Of a stretch of 64,000 bases of DNA, positions 24,567-36,549 are shown piece by piece (positions within the stretch are counted from its first letter, which is position 1; each line of letters opens with the position of its first letter). Origin of the DNA: Euonymus europaeus. Lineage: Eukaryota > Streptophyta > Magnoliopsida > Celastrales > Celastraceae. A program made the position numbers and the translations under genes. The DNA lies in NCBI GenBank assembly GCA_963580455.1, contig OY756964.1, forward strand, positions 5,084,001 to 5,148,000, written 5' to 3'. Below the pieces are notes generated by a model, which did not search any database, was not told the DNA's origin, and saw only the letters and a list, made by a program, of their open reading frames with translations.

Positions 24567-25867
24567 CTTGACCTCCGGTCATGTCGTCAATTTCTATTTG
24601 GTTGTGTGGTCCGGTCCGCCAGAATAGAAACACGCTAACCGTGGGTCGAAGCGTAAACTCACAGGAGCTGCTTCTCACGCGATCGCAGTCCCGTGAAGGG
24701 TTCCGTTTTTTCAGTTCAGTCCTTCATGTCATCCTCCGCCCTCTGATTGGTTCTATGGCCGGAGAATGGTCAAAAGAGGTAGTCCTCAGTCCGACAAAGC
24801 TTTCTGTGGTTGTGGGCTCCATCGTGGTGGCCGGATTGGGCTGCTTCAGTCACGGCAGCCATGCCACTTTGCGGCGTGATGTCGGCAAAACGAACACCTT
24901 TCGTTGTCGGTGCAGTTAGATCTAAATGGAGAAGATGGTATTTTTGAAAAGAATTAAAAGTTTGTGGGTTATTTTGTAAATTATGAGATACTTTGGATTA
25001 TTTGTATAATTTACTACGTAAATTTTGATTTTTCATATTCTTGACGTGTCAAACATTTTTTGTCAAAAAATTTCATCATCTCCACAGTTTTACACTTCGG
25101 TGAGATGGAATATCACCTCACCGAGGTTGGCTTTTTGATTATCAATCATCTTTTTTATTAATTTTTTCCCTTTGCATTCTCTTCCTACAGGATTGGAGAG
25201 GAGGAGCAGGTGTTATTTTCCACCTTCTCCTCCTCTCCCTAGCAACCTTTTATTTGCTTTTTGATTTTGTTGTGTTTGAATAAAATGGACAAATTATGAT
25301 TTTCTCCCCCAAAATTTTGTTTGGGAGATAGCTATAGTTTCAAGGTAAGGGTAGGTCTACCGAAAAAAGTTAAGTATAGGCTCCTAAGCTCAAGTCTGGG
25401 AATCTTCTTCGGACTTTAGGTCGGGCATAGCATAATTTTGTAAGCCCAAATCGCGATGTAGAAGATAGATGAGATAGAGACGAAGACAACAGAGACATTA
25501 TAAATTTGTAGAACTTCATCATCAAACATAGGAATAATTTTTTCTTCCTCGTCAATGTGCACCTAGCATTCACATCAGTTGAGGAGCAAGTTATTATAAC
25601 TAGTTTAGTGTCCTATTACAAGTAGGTGTCTCATGTGTGTTTAGTAGGAAGTCCTATTATGAGTATCAATTAGTTTTCTAATTCTACATTGTTGATTTAT
25701 AGGATTAGGAGTTGGTGGATCTTATGTATAGTTGTTCTGTATTTGATTACAATGAATAAAAAAATATTAACAAATGAGAATTCATTCTCGAACCTTAGAT
25801 TGAGTCTCTCTTACCTGTGTTTGAGGTTTTAATTCGTAACCGAAGAATCCGGTTTTCATCAGTTTGT
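24567..25867. other. Right flank of the KI-MULE, no gene recognised
   Basis: The first ~350 bp are less AT-rich and contain a plus-strand frame of 112 codons (24581-24919) without recognisable similarity. It could be a remnant of the gene or repeat into which the element jumped. The remainder is AT-rich with no clear feature. Confidence 0.4.
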
Positions 25868-26100
25868 AGAAACAAACAAGGGTCTTATATTTGACTCTTC
25901 CAGTTTCTACTGCAACTACAGAACATGCATTTTCGGCTATGAAATTCATCAAAAGTGATATTCATAACAAGATGAAAAATGAATATTTGAATGATTCATT
26001 GATTGTTTTCATCGAAAGATAATTATCATAAATCATCGATGCAGATTCAATATTAGATGTCTTTACTTCTTCAAAGGATAGGAGAGTTCTATTTTCCTAG
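25868..26100 (+). pseudogene. hAT transposase C-terminal relic
   Basis: The plus-strand frame reads LTLPVSTATTEHAFSAMKF, then IKSDIHNKMKNEYLNDSLIVF, followed by in-frame TAA stops. This matches the hAT C-terminal dimerisation region (VSTASVERSFSAM... type) of plant TTF-type zinc-finger transposases. Only this last part of the protein is recognisable. It is a non-functional fragment and I did not find its element ends. Confidence 0.75.
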
Positions 26101-28409
26101 TAGGTGTCATTTTGGTAATATTTGAGCTGCTAGTTAGTTTTTCTACTAAGTTTTTCAATGTTGGAATTCATTAATCAATTAAATATATTTTATGTACATA
26201 TTTTATGTTGCTTAAATCAATGAATAGAAATTATAAAGAATTTGTCCCCGAAAAAAAAATTCAGGGTGCTATCTTGAATCCCACCATTTTTCCCCATGAC
26301 ATTGCTCCGAATCCCGCCATTTTTAAGTTCAACTCGAGATAAATCAAAATCTTGGATCAACCAGTGTCAATGTAGGTGGGCGGTGCCACCTACACCTTTG
26401 TCTCCACCCTCCCATAGCTGGATTTTCCACCACATAACACCAAATACCACCGTTGCACTTTGCAGCAGAAATTTTTGACCACTGCTGCCTTGCTGGATGA
26501 TTGGCTTGCCTCCCATTGAGGCAAAGTTTAACCTCCATTTGTTTTTAGTTATACAGTGAAAACAACACTCGGTAGTCGGTAGTGGGTAGCATATATAATC
26601 TTAAATATAGTGCTTATTAGTTTGTCACATATAGCTTGACTGGGCCATCGAAACGATGTGGGCTTTCAGTTTACTAATTGGGCTGGAATAGGGTTCCAAG
26701 GCCCAAGTGTAATACAAAATGTCATAAAACATCCATGTGGGGAACCATTGTTGTCTGTTGATTGCATTATCTGGCCGACGTGTTAGATTTCAAAATAAGG
26801 AAAACTTGTGAAGATGCATGGCTTGTTTTAATTGGATGTGGGATGTGCCGCTATGGGCAATGAGGGTTTATTAGGGGTGTTGAACTGTTGATTGGTTTAT
26901 GTGGTGGGACTTCACCATAATAGTTGCTCTTTGCTGGACCAGCAAATCTATATTTTGGGTCTCATTTTTATTACATGAAATTTAAATGATACACATCTTT
27001 TAATAAATCACATAAATAAAATACAAATTTGAAAACATTTTCTTCCTCCAATTTTAGTCAAACCAACCACTTTTATATCCTCCATGCTACCCTTATCAAA
27101 TTTATAAAATTGAGTTCCATCTTTATTACAAAAAGTCAAGTCACATATGCATCTACATCACCAAAATACATATGCAACACGTTCACATCAACAAAACGCA
27201 TCTTTCAATATAACTATATTAGCAAAAACATACATTTCCCCACAATTTATCAACTCAACAAAATGCAACCATTGTAGTTGCTCTAAATGTCAACTCTACC
27301 AAGAGCATAGTAGTTGTGCTGGTGATTTTAGGGTTGTTGGTCCTTGGCAAGGGCCATATCTGTTTATTCCTCCACTTCACTACTCATTATTGAACCTTTA
27401 CATATCACCATCAACATCATCCAACACTTGTTGGAAACATGAATCAATAAGAGAGATTGGTTTCAAAGCATTTTGATTTTTCACACTTAAAAACACAAAA
27501 TAGTTCGGACGTCCACTAAAGACAAAAGACAACATTCTAATTTTCATCAAAATAATGATTCTAAAAGTAGCCCCTACGACCTTTTGGGCTCTAGAATCTA
27601 GCTTTGTTGGAAGAATCATGGACGCTAAAATGTTTGTTGGAATATGTCGGTGGCGTATTTGTGGTGCCCCTCCAAAATTAGAAAAAATAGGGCAATCATT
27701 CACATCCACTCAATTTATTTATTTAAAAATCCACTTGAGCAATTAATTATTAATTTCAATTACAAATAACTCAATTGTCCAGGTGAGGCATATATAATTT
27801 CAAATTTGAATTCGAGTCTCATTCCCTTCCCGATTCACAAAATAATAATTATTCAATACCTCTTGGTGCGTATATGTTACATAATTCGCTAATTTTATAA
27901 TTCTAAAACTAATATATGTTAGTTTCCAAGAGGATGGTGAGAATCAACGATGGACCCAAGAGATGAATTCCACTAGGGTTTTTTTTCTTCATATTAATAT
28001 ATACTAAAATTTAATTTTGACCCCGAAAAACTTTTATATGTATTATTTTATGTTATTATTTATGAATAAAAATTAAATGACTGATATAACAATTGGTTTT
28101 CTATTGTGATTAATATAATTTTTTAATTTTTTTTATTATGTACATATTTTCTCATTCTAGTACAAGTCAGATCCCGTATATTTAGGAGGCTGAGCTCGCC
28201 ACTGGTCTGGTGAGAATCTGGCAATGTTGTTCGACCACATAATTAATTTGGAGTGGGAATGACAACATAAGAATTTCCAAAATTCTCAAGAAATAATATG
28301 ATGGTATAAACAATACTTGAAAAGCAGCCAATAAATGAGGTTTTGGAAAATATCTCATTGACGTTTATGACTATTGTAACTCATTAAATTCTGTCTTGTT
28401 TACTAGAAA
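26101..28409. other. AT-rich intergenic DNA
   Basis: No gene is recognisable. The frame at 27147-27476 (plus) and its antisense counterpart at 27398-27709 resemble nothing I know. The phrase GCAACCATTGTAGTTG near 27264 recurs near 41060, so both may be remnants of one short repeat family. Confidence 0.4.
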
Positions 28410-28520
28410 GAAAGTTGTGTGCTTACCGGCCTTCCTTGGCCTGGTGATGGGTGTACATCACTTATTCTATCAGGTCATGGGTTCGAGGGGCTGGTAGGAG
28501 GAACAGAAAGTTGTGTGCTT
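28410..28520 (+). mobile_element. 81-bp tRNA-like retroposed insert with perfect 15-bp target duplication
   Basis: GAAAGTTGTGTGCTT occurs at 28410-28424 and again at 28506-28520. Between them, 28425-28505 holds an A-box-like TGGCCTGGTGATGGG and a B-box-like GGTCATGGGTTCGAGG, the order and spacing of a tRNA-derived promoter. This looks like a very short SINE or the tRNA-related head of one. No poly-A or poly-T tail is evident. Confidence 0.6.
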
Positions 28521-29808
28521 GAGGATTTCATTAATGACACAGCAATTATATTTAAAGAAAAAAAGAAAGAAATTAAACAACAAGAAATAAGGTTTTATTT
28601 TTTATTATTATAATACTATACATAAATATGTGATTTAATGATAAAGTTATAGCGATGTAACCTAAAAGTAACATGTTCAATTTTTAAAATAACCTCTACA
28701 CATAGTATGTATGATAAAATCTACATGCATTCTACTTGGCTCGATTCTATCATCTGCAAGGGTTTTGTATACCAACATCGTCTACCGTCTTTTATCTTTA
28801 TAGAATGAAATTCCATAAACATTGTAATGACAGATTTAGGAGGTGCAGTGAGGATAATTTTTTTTTCCTATAAAGAGTACAATTGAAAAGTTGGGAGCAA
28901 CAAGTGTTTAGAGTCTGCTGTAATTTTTTTTACAATGAATCCTATTATAGATGACTTTTTAGCCATTAAATTTTTTATTTTATTTTCAAAAAATTATTAT
29001 GTGTTTTGATTAAAATTAAGAGTCTTAGGTCATAACACTATATTCTTTATATAAAGTAAAAATTAAATGAATTATAAAAAAGATATAATATTTTAAATTT
29101 GTATTTATGGGTTCAGAATTCAGACATTTTGAGGAAACTGTAATATATCCGCCACTCTGAGTTGGGGCATTGTGCGTTGTTCGAACGATGATGGAGTGTG
29201 AACTGAACGAACCTCACGATACGTACAAAAGTATAACCGGACGCAACTTCGTCCCCCGTTTGTTCTCTTCTTGTATTTTCCGTCAGTCCCGCCATTGACA
29301 CGTACAACAAGTTCACATCTACTGCGAACGTGGTAAAAACGTAATTCCAAATATGAGTTTCAAGTTTCTACTGCGAATTTTCCGTGTCAGCGTCTTATGT
29401 TTCTATTTTTTCTTTGTTTCGGTCAAAGTGTCAAACAGAGACGATACAGAGAGAGAGAGAGAGATCTTAAATGTACAGTAAAGAGCGTGTAAACGGAGCC
29501 GAAGACAAAAGCCGGCTTGTTCCAGCTATCTTTTGCTGCTAAATTCTCATTTTCATACTACCAGGAATCAAGTGCTCTCGTTTTCTTTTTTACTTCTTTA
29601 AGTAGTTGGTATATGTTGGTCTGATTTGTATTGGTATTCTATTATGATCGGGTAGAGGAAGAGGGAATCGGACAAGGAAAGTTTCCAATTTTGATGGGAT
29701 TTTCGTTGATGCTTGGATTATGAGATGAATAGTTAACGGGGGTTTGGGGATAAATCTGTGAAGTTGTTCCAGGTGTAAGGATTTGCAACGTTTGATTGAT
29801 TTGAAGAT
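28521..29808. other. Intergenic DNA and PBS1 promoter and leader
   Basis: AT-rich up to ~29.1 kb, then GC-richer sequence leading to PBS1. A GA dinucleotide run at 29448-29464 is probably in or near the promoter or leader. No other gene recognised. Confidence 0.5.
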
Positions 29809-32800
29809 ATGGGTTGTTTCCCTTGTTTCGATTCAAGAGAGGAGGAGGAACTGAATCCGGTGCGAGATAACGATGATGCAAAACAAAGCCAGCCAACAGT
29901 TTCCCCTCACATTTCCAGATTGTCTTCTGGTTAGTATCTCATCTCTCTTAGATGCTTTTGTTTGTACTGGTTTGTTGTGATCGGATATTCACTGTATTAT
30001 TGATTGATCTGATCTGGGTAATCCTGATTCTCTTTAATTTTTCAGTAGAACATACTAATGAATTGGTGATGGCGTCTTTGTTGAATAATTCTAATTGGTT
30101 ACTGCTGAGTGGATAATGATTATGATACAGTTTTGAAGCTTTAGATTTTTGGGTATTTGAAGTGGACCCCACCTGGTTTTGAATTCTGTTTAGAAAGAGT
30201 ACTACTTTCTTTTAGTGAAAGGAGATCTCTTAATGACTTTGTTGATCTAATTAGGAACCAGTGGCAATAAATAACTGGTAAGTTTATGATTTAATTTCTG
30301 GCACAAGACCATTGCTCATTTGGTAAAACATAGATTTTCCTGAATAGGACTGCCAAACTCCATTATGTAGCTAACTGGTTGCATGGCTTGATAGCTGATA
30401 GAGCCTTCTTGTTTAGTTCATTTCAAAGTAGATGAATCTAGGCTCTTTATTTCTTGGCTTCACGGTTATTTGATTGTCAATAGAATGATAAGTATAGATC
30501 TGCACTTCTTTGTTTTGATTGTATTTACAGGAGTAGAGAGACTCAGATCAAGAAGCAATGGAGGGTCTAAGAGGGAACTACCTGGTGCAACGGATGGGCT
30601 TCCTGCTGTCCAAATTGCTGCTCACACATTTTCTTTTCGTGAGCTTGCTGCTGCAACGAAGAATTTCAGGCCAGAGTGTTTCTTAGGAGAAGGAGGATTT
30701 GGACGTGTATATAAGGGACGACTGGAAAACACTGGTCAGGTAAACTATTCAAATATCTCCTCTTCTTTTTTTTTGCACAATTCAAAGTTGATGATATTAG
30801 TATAACTGTATAAGATTGTTATTTGTGACTACTTGGCTATATTGACCAGTGACTTGCTTTTTTCCAGTTTTCTGTTAAAAAATGATTTTTTTTAACCAAC
30901 CCAAAAAAAAAATCATATATCTCAAATTGAAAGTTCAAGCAGAAAATGCAGCAGTCAAGACTCAAGGGTAGTAATTATTTTTGGATTTTTTTTTTCAATA
31001 TTATTTTGTTATGCTGTAATTTATCACCTGTGACCAATTCCATCCATCCACAAAAATATATTCGCATGATAAGTTGATGACTTCTTAACATGACACTCTA
31101 TCGACCTAAGTGAACAATAAAACTATCTTGCCATAAAGTGTTACCGTGGATTGAAAGAATGAAAATGCCTTGGTATGGCTTCTAATCAAACTCTTTCCAC
31201 TGATTTTTAAAGCTGTACATTGTGGCAGGCTTTCACCTTTTTTTTTGCGAATTGGAACTGTGTGGCATGCTCCATGTTCATTGCTTTGAGGCTTTTATGG
31301 CTTCTTTGGAGATCGTCTTAAAACAATTTTAATTTTGATTTCACATAGAATGCGTATAGATTTGTTCAGAAATGTAGTGAAGGTAGGGTTGAAAATAAGT
31401 TCCTGCATTCCGTCCTTTCTAGAGTGCTTGAAGATTTATGAGGTCTTCTGCTTGTCTGTCCTTATAAATCGAAGGATCAACGATAGACGATAGATCTACT
31501 GCTCAAACGAGCGGCCATGTATGAGGTGTGTTTAGTGTATCTGAACTCTTTTTTTTTCTTTTTTTTCTTCTGTCTGCTGCAGGTTGTTGCTGTAAAACAA
31601 TTGGATAGAAATGGTCTACAAGGTAACAGGGAATTTCTAGTGGAAGTCCTCATGCTTAGCCTCCTTCATCATACAAACTTAGTGAATTTGATTGGCTACT
31701 GTGCTGATGGGGATCAGCGCCTCCTTGTCTATGAGTATATGGCTTTGGGGTCTTTGGAAGATCACCTTCATGGTAACATTCTCTCTTGTCTTGACTCTGC
31801 AGTATGGCAGTAACAATTTTCTCCTTTTCTTGTTTAATTGTTCTATGGTCCGAGTCATTGAACACCTGTGTAGTCAAGCCTTGAAAATATGATGTATAAT
31901 TTTTTAGGAGTGATGTTGAAAACGCAAACAAAGAATATTTTGTTCTTAGTGAGATATTGAGCGGTGAGTGTTACTTGAAAAATGCGGTTCACTTAAATAT
32001 GAAGTCGGTAGAACCGCAAAAGAGGTCATGACATTGTGTTTTGTGAAGCATGATGTGCAGCAAAGGTAAATTAGAAAGACATTGTTCCAAAAGCAAACAT
32101 TTAGGATAGAGTGTTGTTCAATCTACAAAGAGCTATTGTAGGTTGGTCTTTCTCCAGTTCCCCTTTTACTGACACATGCCCTGCTCGCGAAATGCAATAT
32201 TAGTGTGAATACTTGATGAGCTTGTGACATGAACATGCTTGTTGGCATATCAGGTTGAGGCAAATTTCTCACATGGCTTGTCTTATTAACATCTTGTTGA
32301 ATGCACTAAAATTTTGTGATTCCCATTGTTGTAATGAAAGTTTTCGATTGAGAATTTTTTTAGTGCAACATCAAACACACCAGGCATCAAGGTTTCTGAA
32401 TCATTCTGTTGTAGACTACTTGATGCAAATTTTGCCCCTGTAACTTATGCAAAATCTGTGCCCATGGACAGTTGTTGGGGAAATAAACTCCCTGTAATTC
32501 AGATTTTTGTATACTTTTTTGGTCGAGTTGTAAGCACAATAGCATATTGTATGTGCACCAATCCCTAGTTACAGAATTGACTAAACAAACTAGCAACTCT
32601 TGATTTTACCAACTTGTCATTAATAGTTACTTTATGTTTGTGCAGATCTTCCACCTGATAAGGAACCCCTAGATTGGAACACGAGAATGAAAATAGCTGC
32701 TGGTGCAGCTAAAGGTTTGGAGTACCTGCATGATAAAGCAAACCCTCCAGTAATTTATAGGGATTTCAAGTCATCCAACATATTATTGGATGAAGGCTTT

Positions 32801-33624
32801 CAACCTAAACTTTCTGACTTTGGCCTTGCAAAGCTTGGTCCTGTTGGGGACAAGTCGCATGTTTCCACCAGGGTTATGGGTACTTACGGTTATTGTGCCC
32901 CTGAATATGCAATGACCGGACAACTGACAGTGAAATCTGATGTCTATAGTTTTGGAGTAGTCTTCTTAGAGCTGATTACGGGACGTAAAGCAATTGACAG
33001 CACCATGCCCCATGGGGAGCAGAACCTTGTTACATGGGTAATACACTTTCTCTGGTTTAAACCTATAGTTTTGTTGGTCTGTCTCTGAAGTGGAGACTTC
33101 TGTTTTATTTCATAATCGATTGTTGGCCATGGTTTTTGTCAATTCAGGCACGTCCACTGTTCAACGATCGCAAGAAGTTTTCAAAACTGGCGGATCCACG
33201 TCTGGAAGGTCGCTATCCAATACGGGGTCTCTATCAAGCATTAGCTGTGGCATCCATGTGCATCCAAGAACAGGCTGCTACTCGTCCTCTCATTGGGGAT
33301 GTGGTTACTGCCCTCTCTTATCTGGCGAACCAGTCATACGACCCAAACACTCATGGCTACAAAGGTTTAGGAGATAGGGATGAGAAAAGAAACAGAGATG
33401 AGAGAGGTGGAAGGATATTAAAGAACGAGGAAGGCGGAGGATCTGGACGCAGATGGGAGTTGGAAGGATCTGAGAAAGAGGACTCCCCTAGAGAAACTAC
33501 GAGGATTTTGAACAAGGATTTAGATAGACAACGAGCTGTTGCTGAGGCTAAGATGTGGGGAGAGAATTGGCGAGAAAAAAGAAGACAAAGTGCACAAGGC
33601 AGTTTTGATGGTAATAACGGGTAG
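29809..33624 (+). CDS. PBS1: Receptor-like cytoplasmic kinase PBS1 (RLCK VII)
   Basis: Five exons join in frame: 29809-29929, 30531-30739, 31583-31772, 32646-33037 and 33148-33624, giving 462 residues (Arabidopsis PBS1 has 456). PBS1 is a plasma-membrane Ser/Thr kinase in immune signalling downstream of pattern receptors. It is also the decoy cleaved by the Pseudomonas protease AvrPphB, which activates the NLR protein RPS5. MGCFPCF carries the myristoylation Gly2 and palmitoylation Cys. The Gly-rich loop is GEGGFG (93-98), the ATP-binding Lys is K115, the catalytic loop is YRDFK with D213, and DFG starts at 231. The AvrPphB site GDK-SHVS is kept with K243 and S244, numbered exactly as in Arabidopsis. 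The activation segment ends [10 protein letters not shown]. The motif known as SEMPH reads STMPH here (292-296). The C-terminal tail keeps [10 protein letters not shown] and AEAKMWGE. The gene appears intact. Confidence 0.96.
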
Positions 33625-34347
33625 TAGCCAGCCGGTGACAGTTCTCAGCGCCATTTCCCACATTTGCGCCTCCTGCAGTATTTTCTTACCAGAACCAGAC
33701 TGAAGAAATTGAAGCTGAGCAAGTTAACTTTTCTTCTCTCTTTTCTTTTAGGTCCTTTCTGAAAGAAAAGAAGAAGATGATGATAATGACGACAAAGGTA
33801 GTGATGAAAAGCATAATTGCGATTGTAAATTATCTGCTAGGAGAGCAAGAACAGAACAGAACAGGCACATTTATGAAAACTTTGAGAGGAGACGTTATGT
33901 TCTGCTTGCTATTGTAGGTTTCTTCTAGACAGAACCAATTCTGTTTTCTGTACTTTATAGTGTTCATGAACGTTACACTTTACCAACTAATTTACACAAA
34001 CTCTTTATCAACTTCTAATGTTTCTTACTCAATCATGCATATTTGATTCACACTTTGATCCGCTCCGCCTATTATTTGTGTATCTATGATCTCAACTTGC
34101 CTACGCATCAAAAACATCTCTTGCCGTTCTACATTAGGTAAAAGAGTAGATTAGTTTGCATAAAAAATGATAACTTTATTTTCTTTTTCTATTGGGTAAA
34201 AGTGAAAGCAAATATTATTTAAGCATATTCTGTGATTTATAAATGTATATAAGAAGATGGAGGAAAGGCACATAGACAGAGAGACAGAATGCAAAACATG
34301 AAAAGGCAAATGAGAATACAACTTTTTGCCCTAAATACTTGAGTAAA
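33625..34347. other. Convergent 3' ends of PBS1 and the SWEET gene
   Basis: This stretch lies between the stop codons of two converging genes and should hold both 3' untranslated regions. A short frame near 33750-33930 is rich in Asp, Glu and Lys. It is probably part of the PBS1 3' end rather than a separate gene. Confidence 0.5.
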
Positions 34348-36374
34348 TCACACTGGGCATTGGTCTTTCTTGCTCTTCTGTTGCTCCTCAGTTTGTTCAT
34401 CTTTCATGATATTTTCATTCTGGTTTTCCTTGTTATTTTCTTGCTCTTCAATTTGCTTCTCTTCCTTGACACCATTTCCATTCGCATCGCTTTCTTTGGC
34501 GTATAACTGGACATCAACAGGGTAGACCTCTGAATTCCCTATTGTTCCAAGAATCACAATACTCTTCAACTTCTCTGGAATTTTGTTCTGTTCTTCAACA
34601 CTTTTGGCATTCCTGTAGATTCCATAGAGCAGCATCTGTACCAGCCCCAATAGGAAACCGATGACATTCGGGACCTGAAACAAAGGAAGACGAGGAAAAG
34701 ATTAGTGTACATGTCTTGAAAGTGAAAGAAAATAGGGAAATCAATCACTTACAGCAACATAGTAATCATGTAGAAATAGGCCATAGAAGAACCAAGCGAT
34801 TGCAGTTAGTGCAAGGAAGAATGTTAAATTGATCGGCAAGAACTCTACGCTCTTCGTCTTTACAACTTGTGCCTGTAAAACAGCAAAGGAGAAGGAATTA
34901 TGAAATGTTGTAGGCCAAAATTTACAATATTAAATTTAGTGACAGAATATTACTTACCACAACGCTTAACGGGGAAGCAAAAACGCTGACAGAAACAACA
35001 TCACAAACCCAACCAAGAACTACGACGCGAGTGACACCTCCAGTGAGAAAATATGTAAGGAGAAGGATCAAAAGGAATGCCACCATGTTCATAAATGCAA
35101 TAACTTTCATAGTAAAAATCTGCAGAACAGAAGCAGCTGTTACAGATATATATAATTTAGTAGTAAGAGAGTTAAAATTTTGAATTAAAAGTAATAATTA
35201 ATTACCCTGTTGTCTCTTGTTGCATAAGTAATGTAGAGGGCAATGTAAATGGTCTCAATTACGCATCCGAATGAGTTGATGGTGATGAGAAGGAAAGCAT
35301 TTTTTTTGAGCGTTGCGTAGTAAAGCCAGAGCATTGCACTAAATAATGATACTAGGTAAGGCAGACAGTGAAAGCCTTGAGTTGATTTTTTCCTGTAAAT
35401 TCTGTAGAATGTTGTCCTGTAATAAATAAAAAATTTGATAGAATCAAATTAATTATATATCTTTGATCGATTAATTTGTCATCCCGAATTAAAATTTAAT
35501 TACATCATGGTATTCTTCCATCATAAGAGAGGCTTTAATAAACTCGCGAGATACCGTCTTCTTTTATCAAAAAATAAAAATAAAATTACTGTAAATAATT
35601 TTAAAATTGAAGAAGGAATATAAACTTACAGTGGAGCCAGGTACACGAAGACTGAGGCAACGTTACCTATAAAAAAATTAACTTATAATTAATTTTATAA
35701 GATGATATATATATATATATATTTATATATACACACATGCAACATATTTATTATTAGGAAGGTGGATCATCGAAAATATGTTGCTACATTAATTAATCAT
35801 AAAAAAATTAGAAACAAGAGTTGCAATTATGTAGAAGATCAAAGGGAGTTCAATAACTTATTATAACTATATAATAATTTTTTTGGGTGGAAAAACCATG
35901 AAGAAAATGGTGTGCTAGCAAACTAGCTTTCAATAAGAAAATTGCCAAAAACTCTCTTAACTCTAATGGTCAGTTTGCCTCAAGAGTGATGAAGATGGAA
36001 AAATCTCTAAAGGAAACAAAGCCCCAAAGAGAGATTCTACTACAAATAGAAACGTTTTGGCCAATACATACTACTCCAAACAATCAAGGAAAATAATCAC
36101 AGAGAAGAACACCATGAGAATTTAACATTCAGGACAAAAAAAAGAAGGAAGGAGGAGGGGAGAATAATGATCACTTAGTGCCTTCAAGACAAATAGCATG
36201 TAATATTTCTCCTCGATCTTCCTAACAAACACCAATGGATAGTGGATCGATAGCCAACTTATGCACATACATATATATATATATATTTATTTTTACAATG
36301 TGTGTGTATATATATATACCTAGGATTCCAAATGTGAATGCCAATGGGGGTTGAGTGTTCATCATTAGAACCAT
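34348..36374 (-). CDS. Bidirectional sugar transporter SWEET, clade III type
   Basis: Six exons on the minus strand join in frame: 36374-36320, 35666-35630, 35416-35206, 35119-34958, 34872-34753 and 34674-34348, 303 residues with seven predicted membrane segments. SWEETs move sucrose or hexoses down their gradient across the plasma membrane; clade III members mostly carry sucrose. The first MtN3 half has [29 protein letters not shown] and [16 protein letters not shown]. The second has [27 protein letters not shown] and [20 protein letters not shown]. The cytosolic tail is long and rich in Glu, Gln, Lys and Asn, ending DQCPV. The usual APVPTF reads APLTTF here. I cannot tell whether it is SWEET10, 12 or another clade III member. 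The start was chosen because [19 protein letters not shown] fits the family N-terminus. Confidence 0.93.
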
Positions 36375-36540
36375 ATCTTCCTTGAAACTCTCTAAATGAC
36401 AAAGAAGACAACAGAGAGGAAGAGAGAAAGAAGGGTTTTTGAAGGGAAACTCTACTACCTCTCTCTCTCTATCTTAATTTATCTCTCTATAATAAGAAGC
36501 CTTCTTTAAAAGCTCATGCAAGCTAGGCGCTAATGCAGGG

Positions 36541-36548
36541 TTTATATA
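36541..36548 (-). promoter_or_regulatory. Candidate TATA box of the SWEET gene
   Basis: On the minus strand the sequence reads TATATAAA, 167 bp before the SWEET start codon, followed by CCCTGCATTAGCG. Position and sequence fit a plant core promoter with a leader of ~140 bp. Confidence 0.5.
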
Positions 36549-36549
36549 C

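Noticed and set aside
24581..24919. Plus-strand ORF of 112 codons right of the KI-MULE
   Set aside because: No recognisable motif, no exon context, and a composition change that may reflect an older repeat; kept only as part of the flank.
27147..27709. Overlapping ORFs of 109 (plus) and 103 (minus) codons
   Set aside because: They overlap on opposite strands in AT-rich DNA and neither resembles a known protein.
26730..27770. Possible MITE with ends near 26.9 and 27.3 kb
   Set aside because: A few phrases such as CCATTGTAGTTG recur elsewhere in the window, but I could not align inverted ends or find a target duplication.
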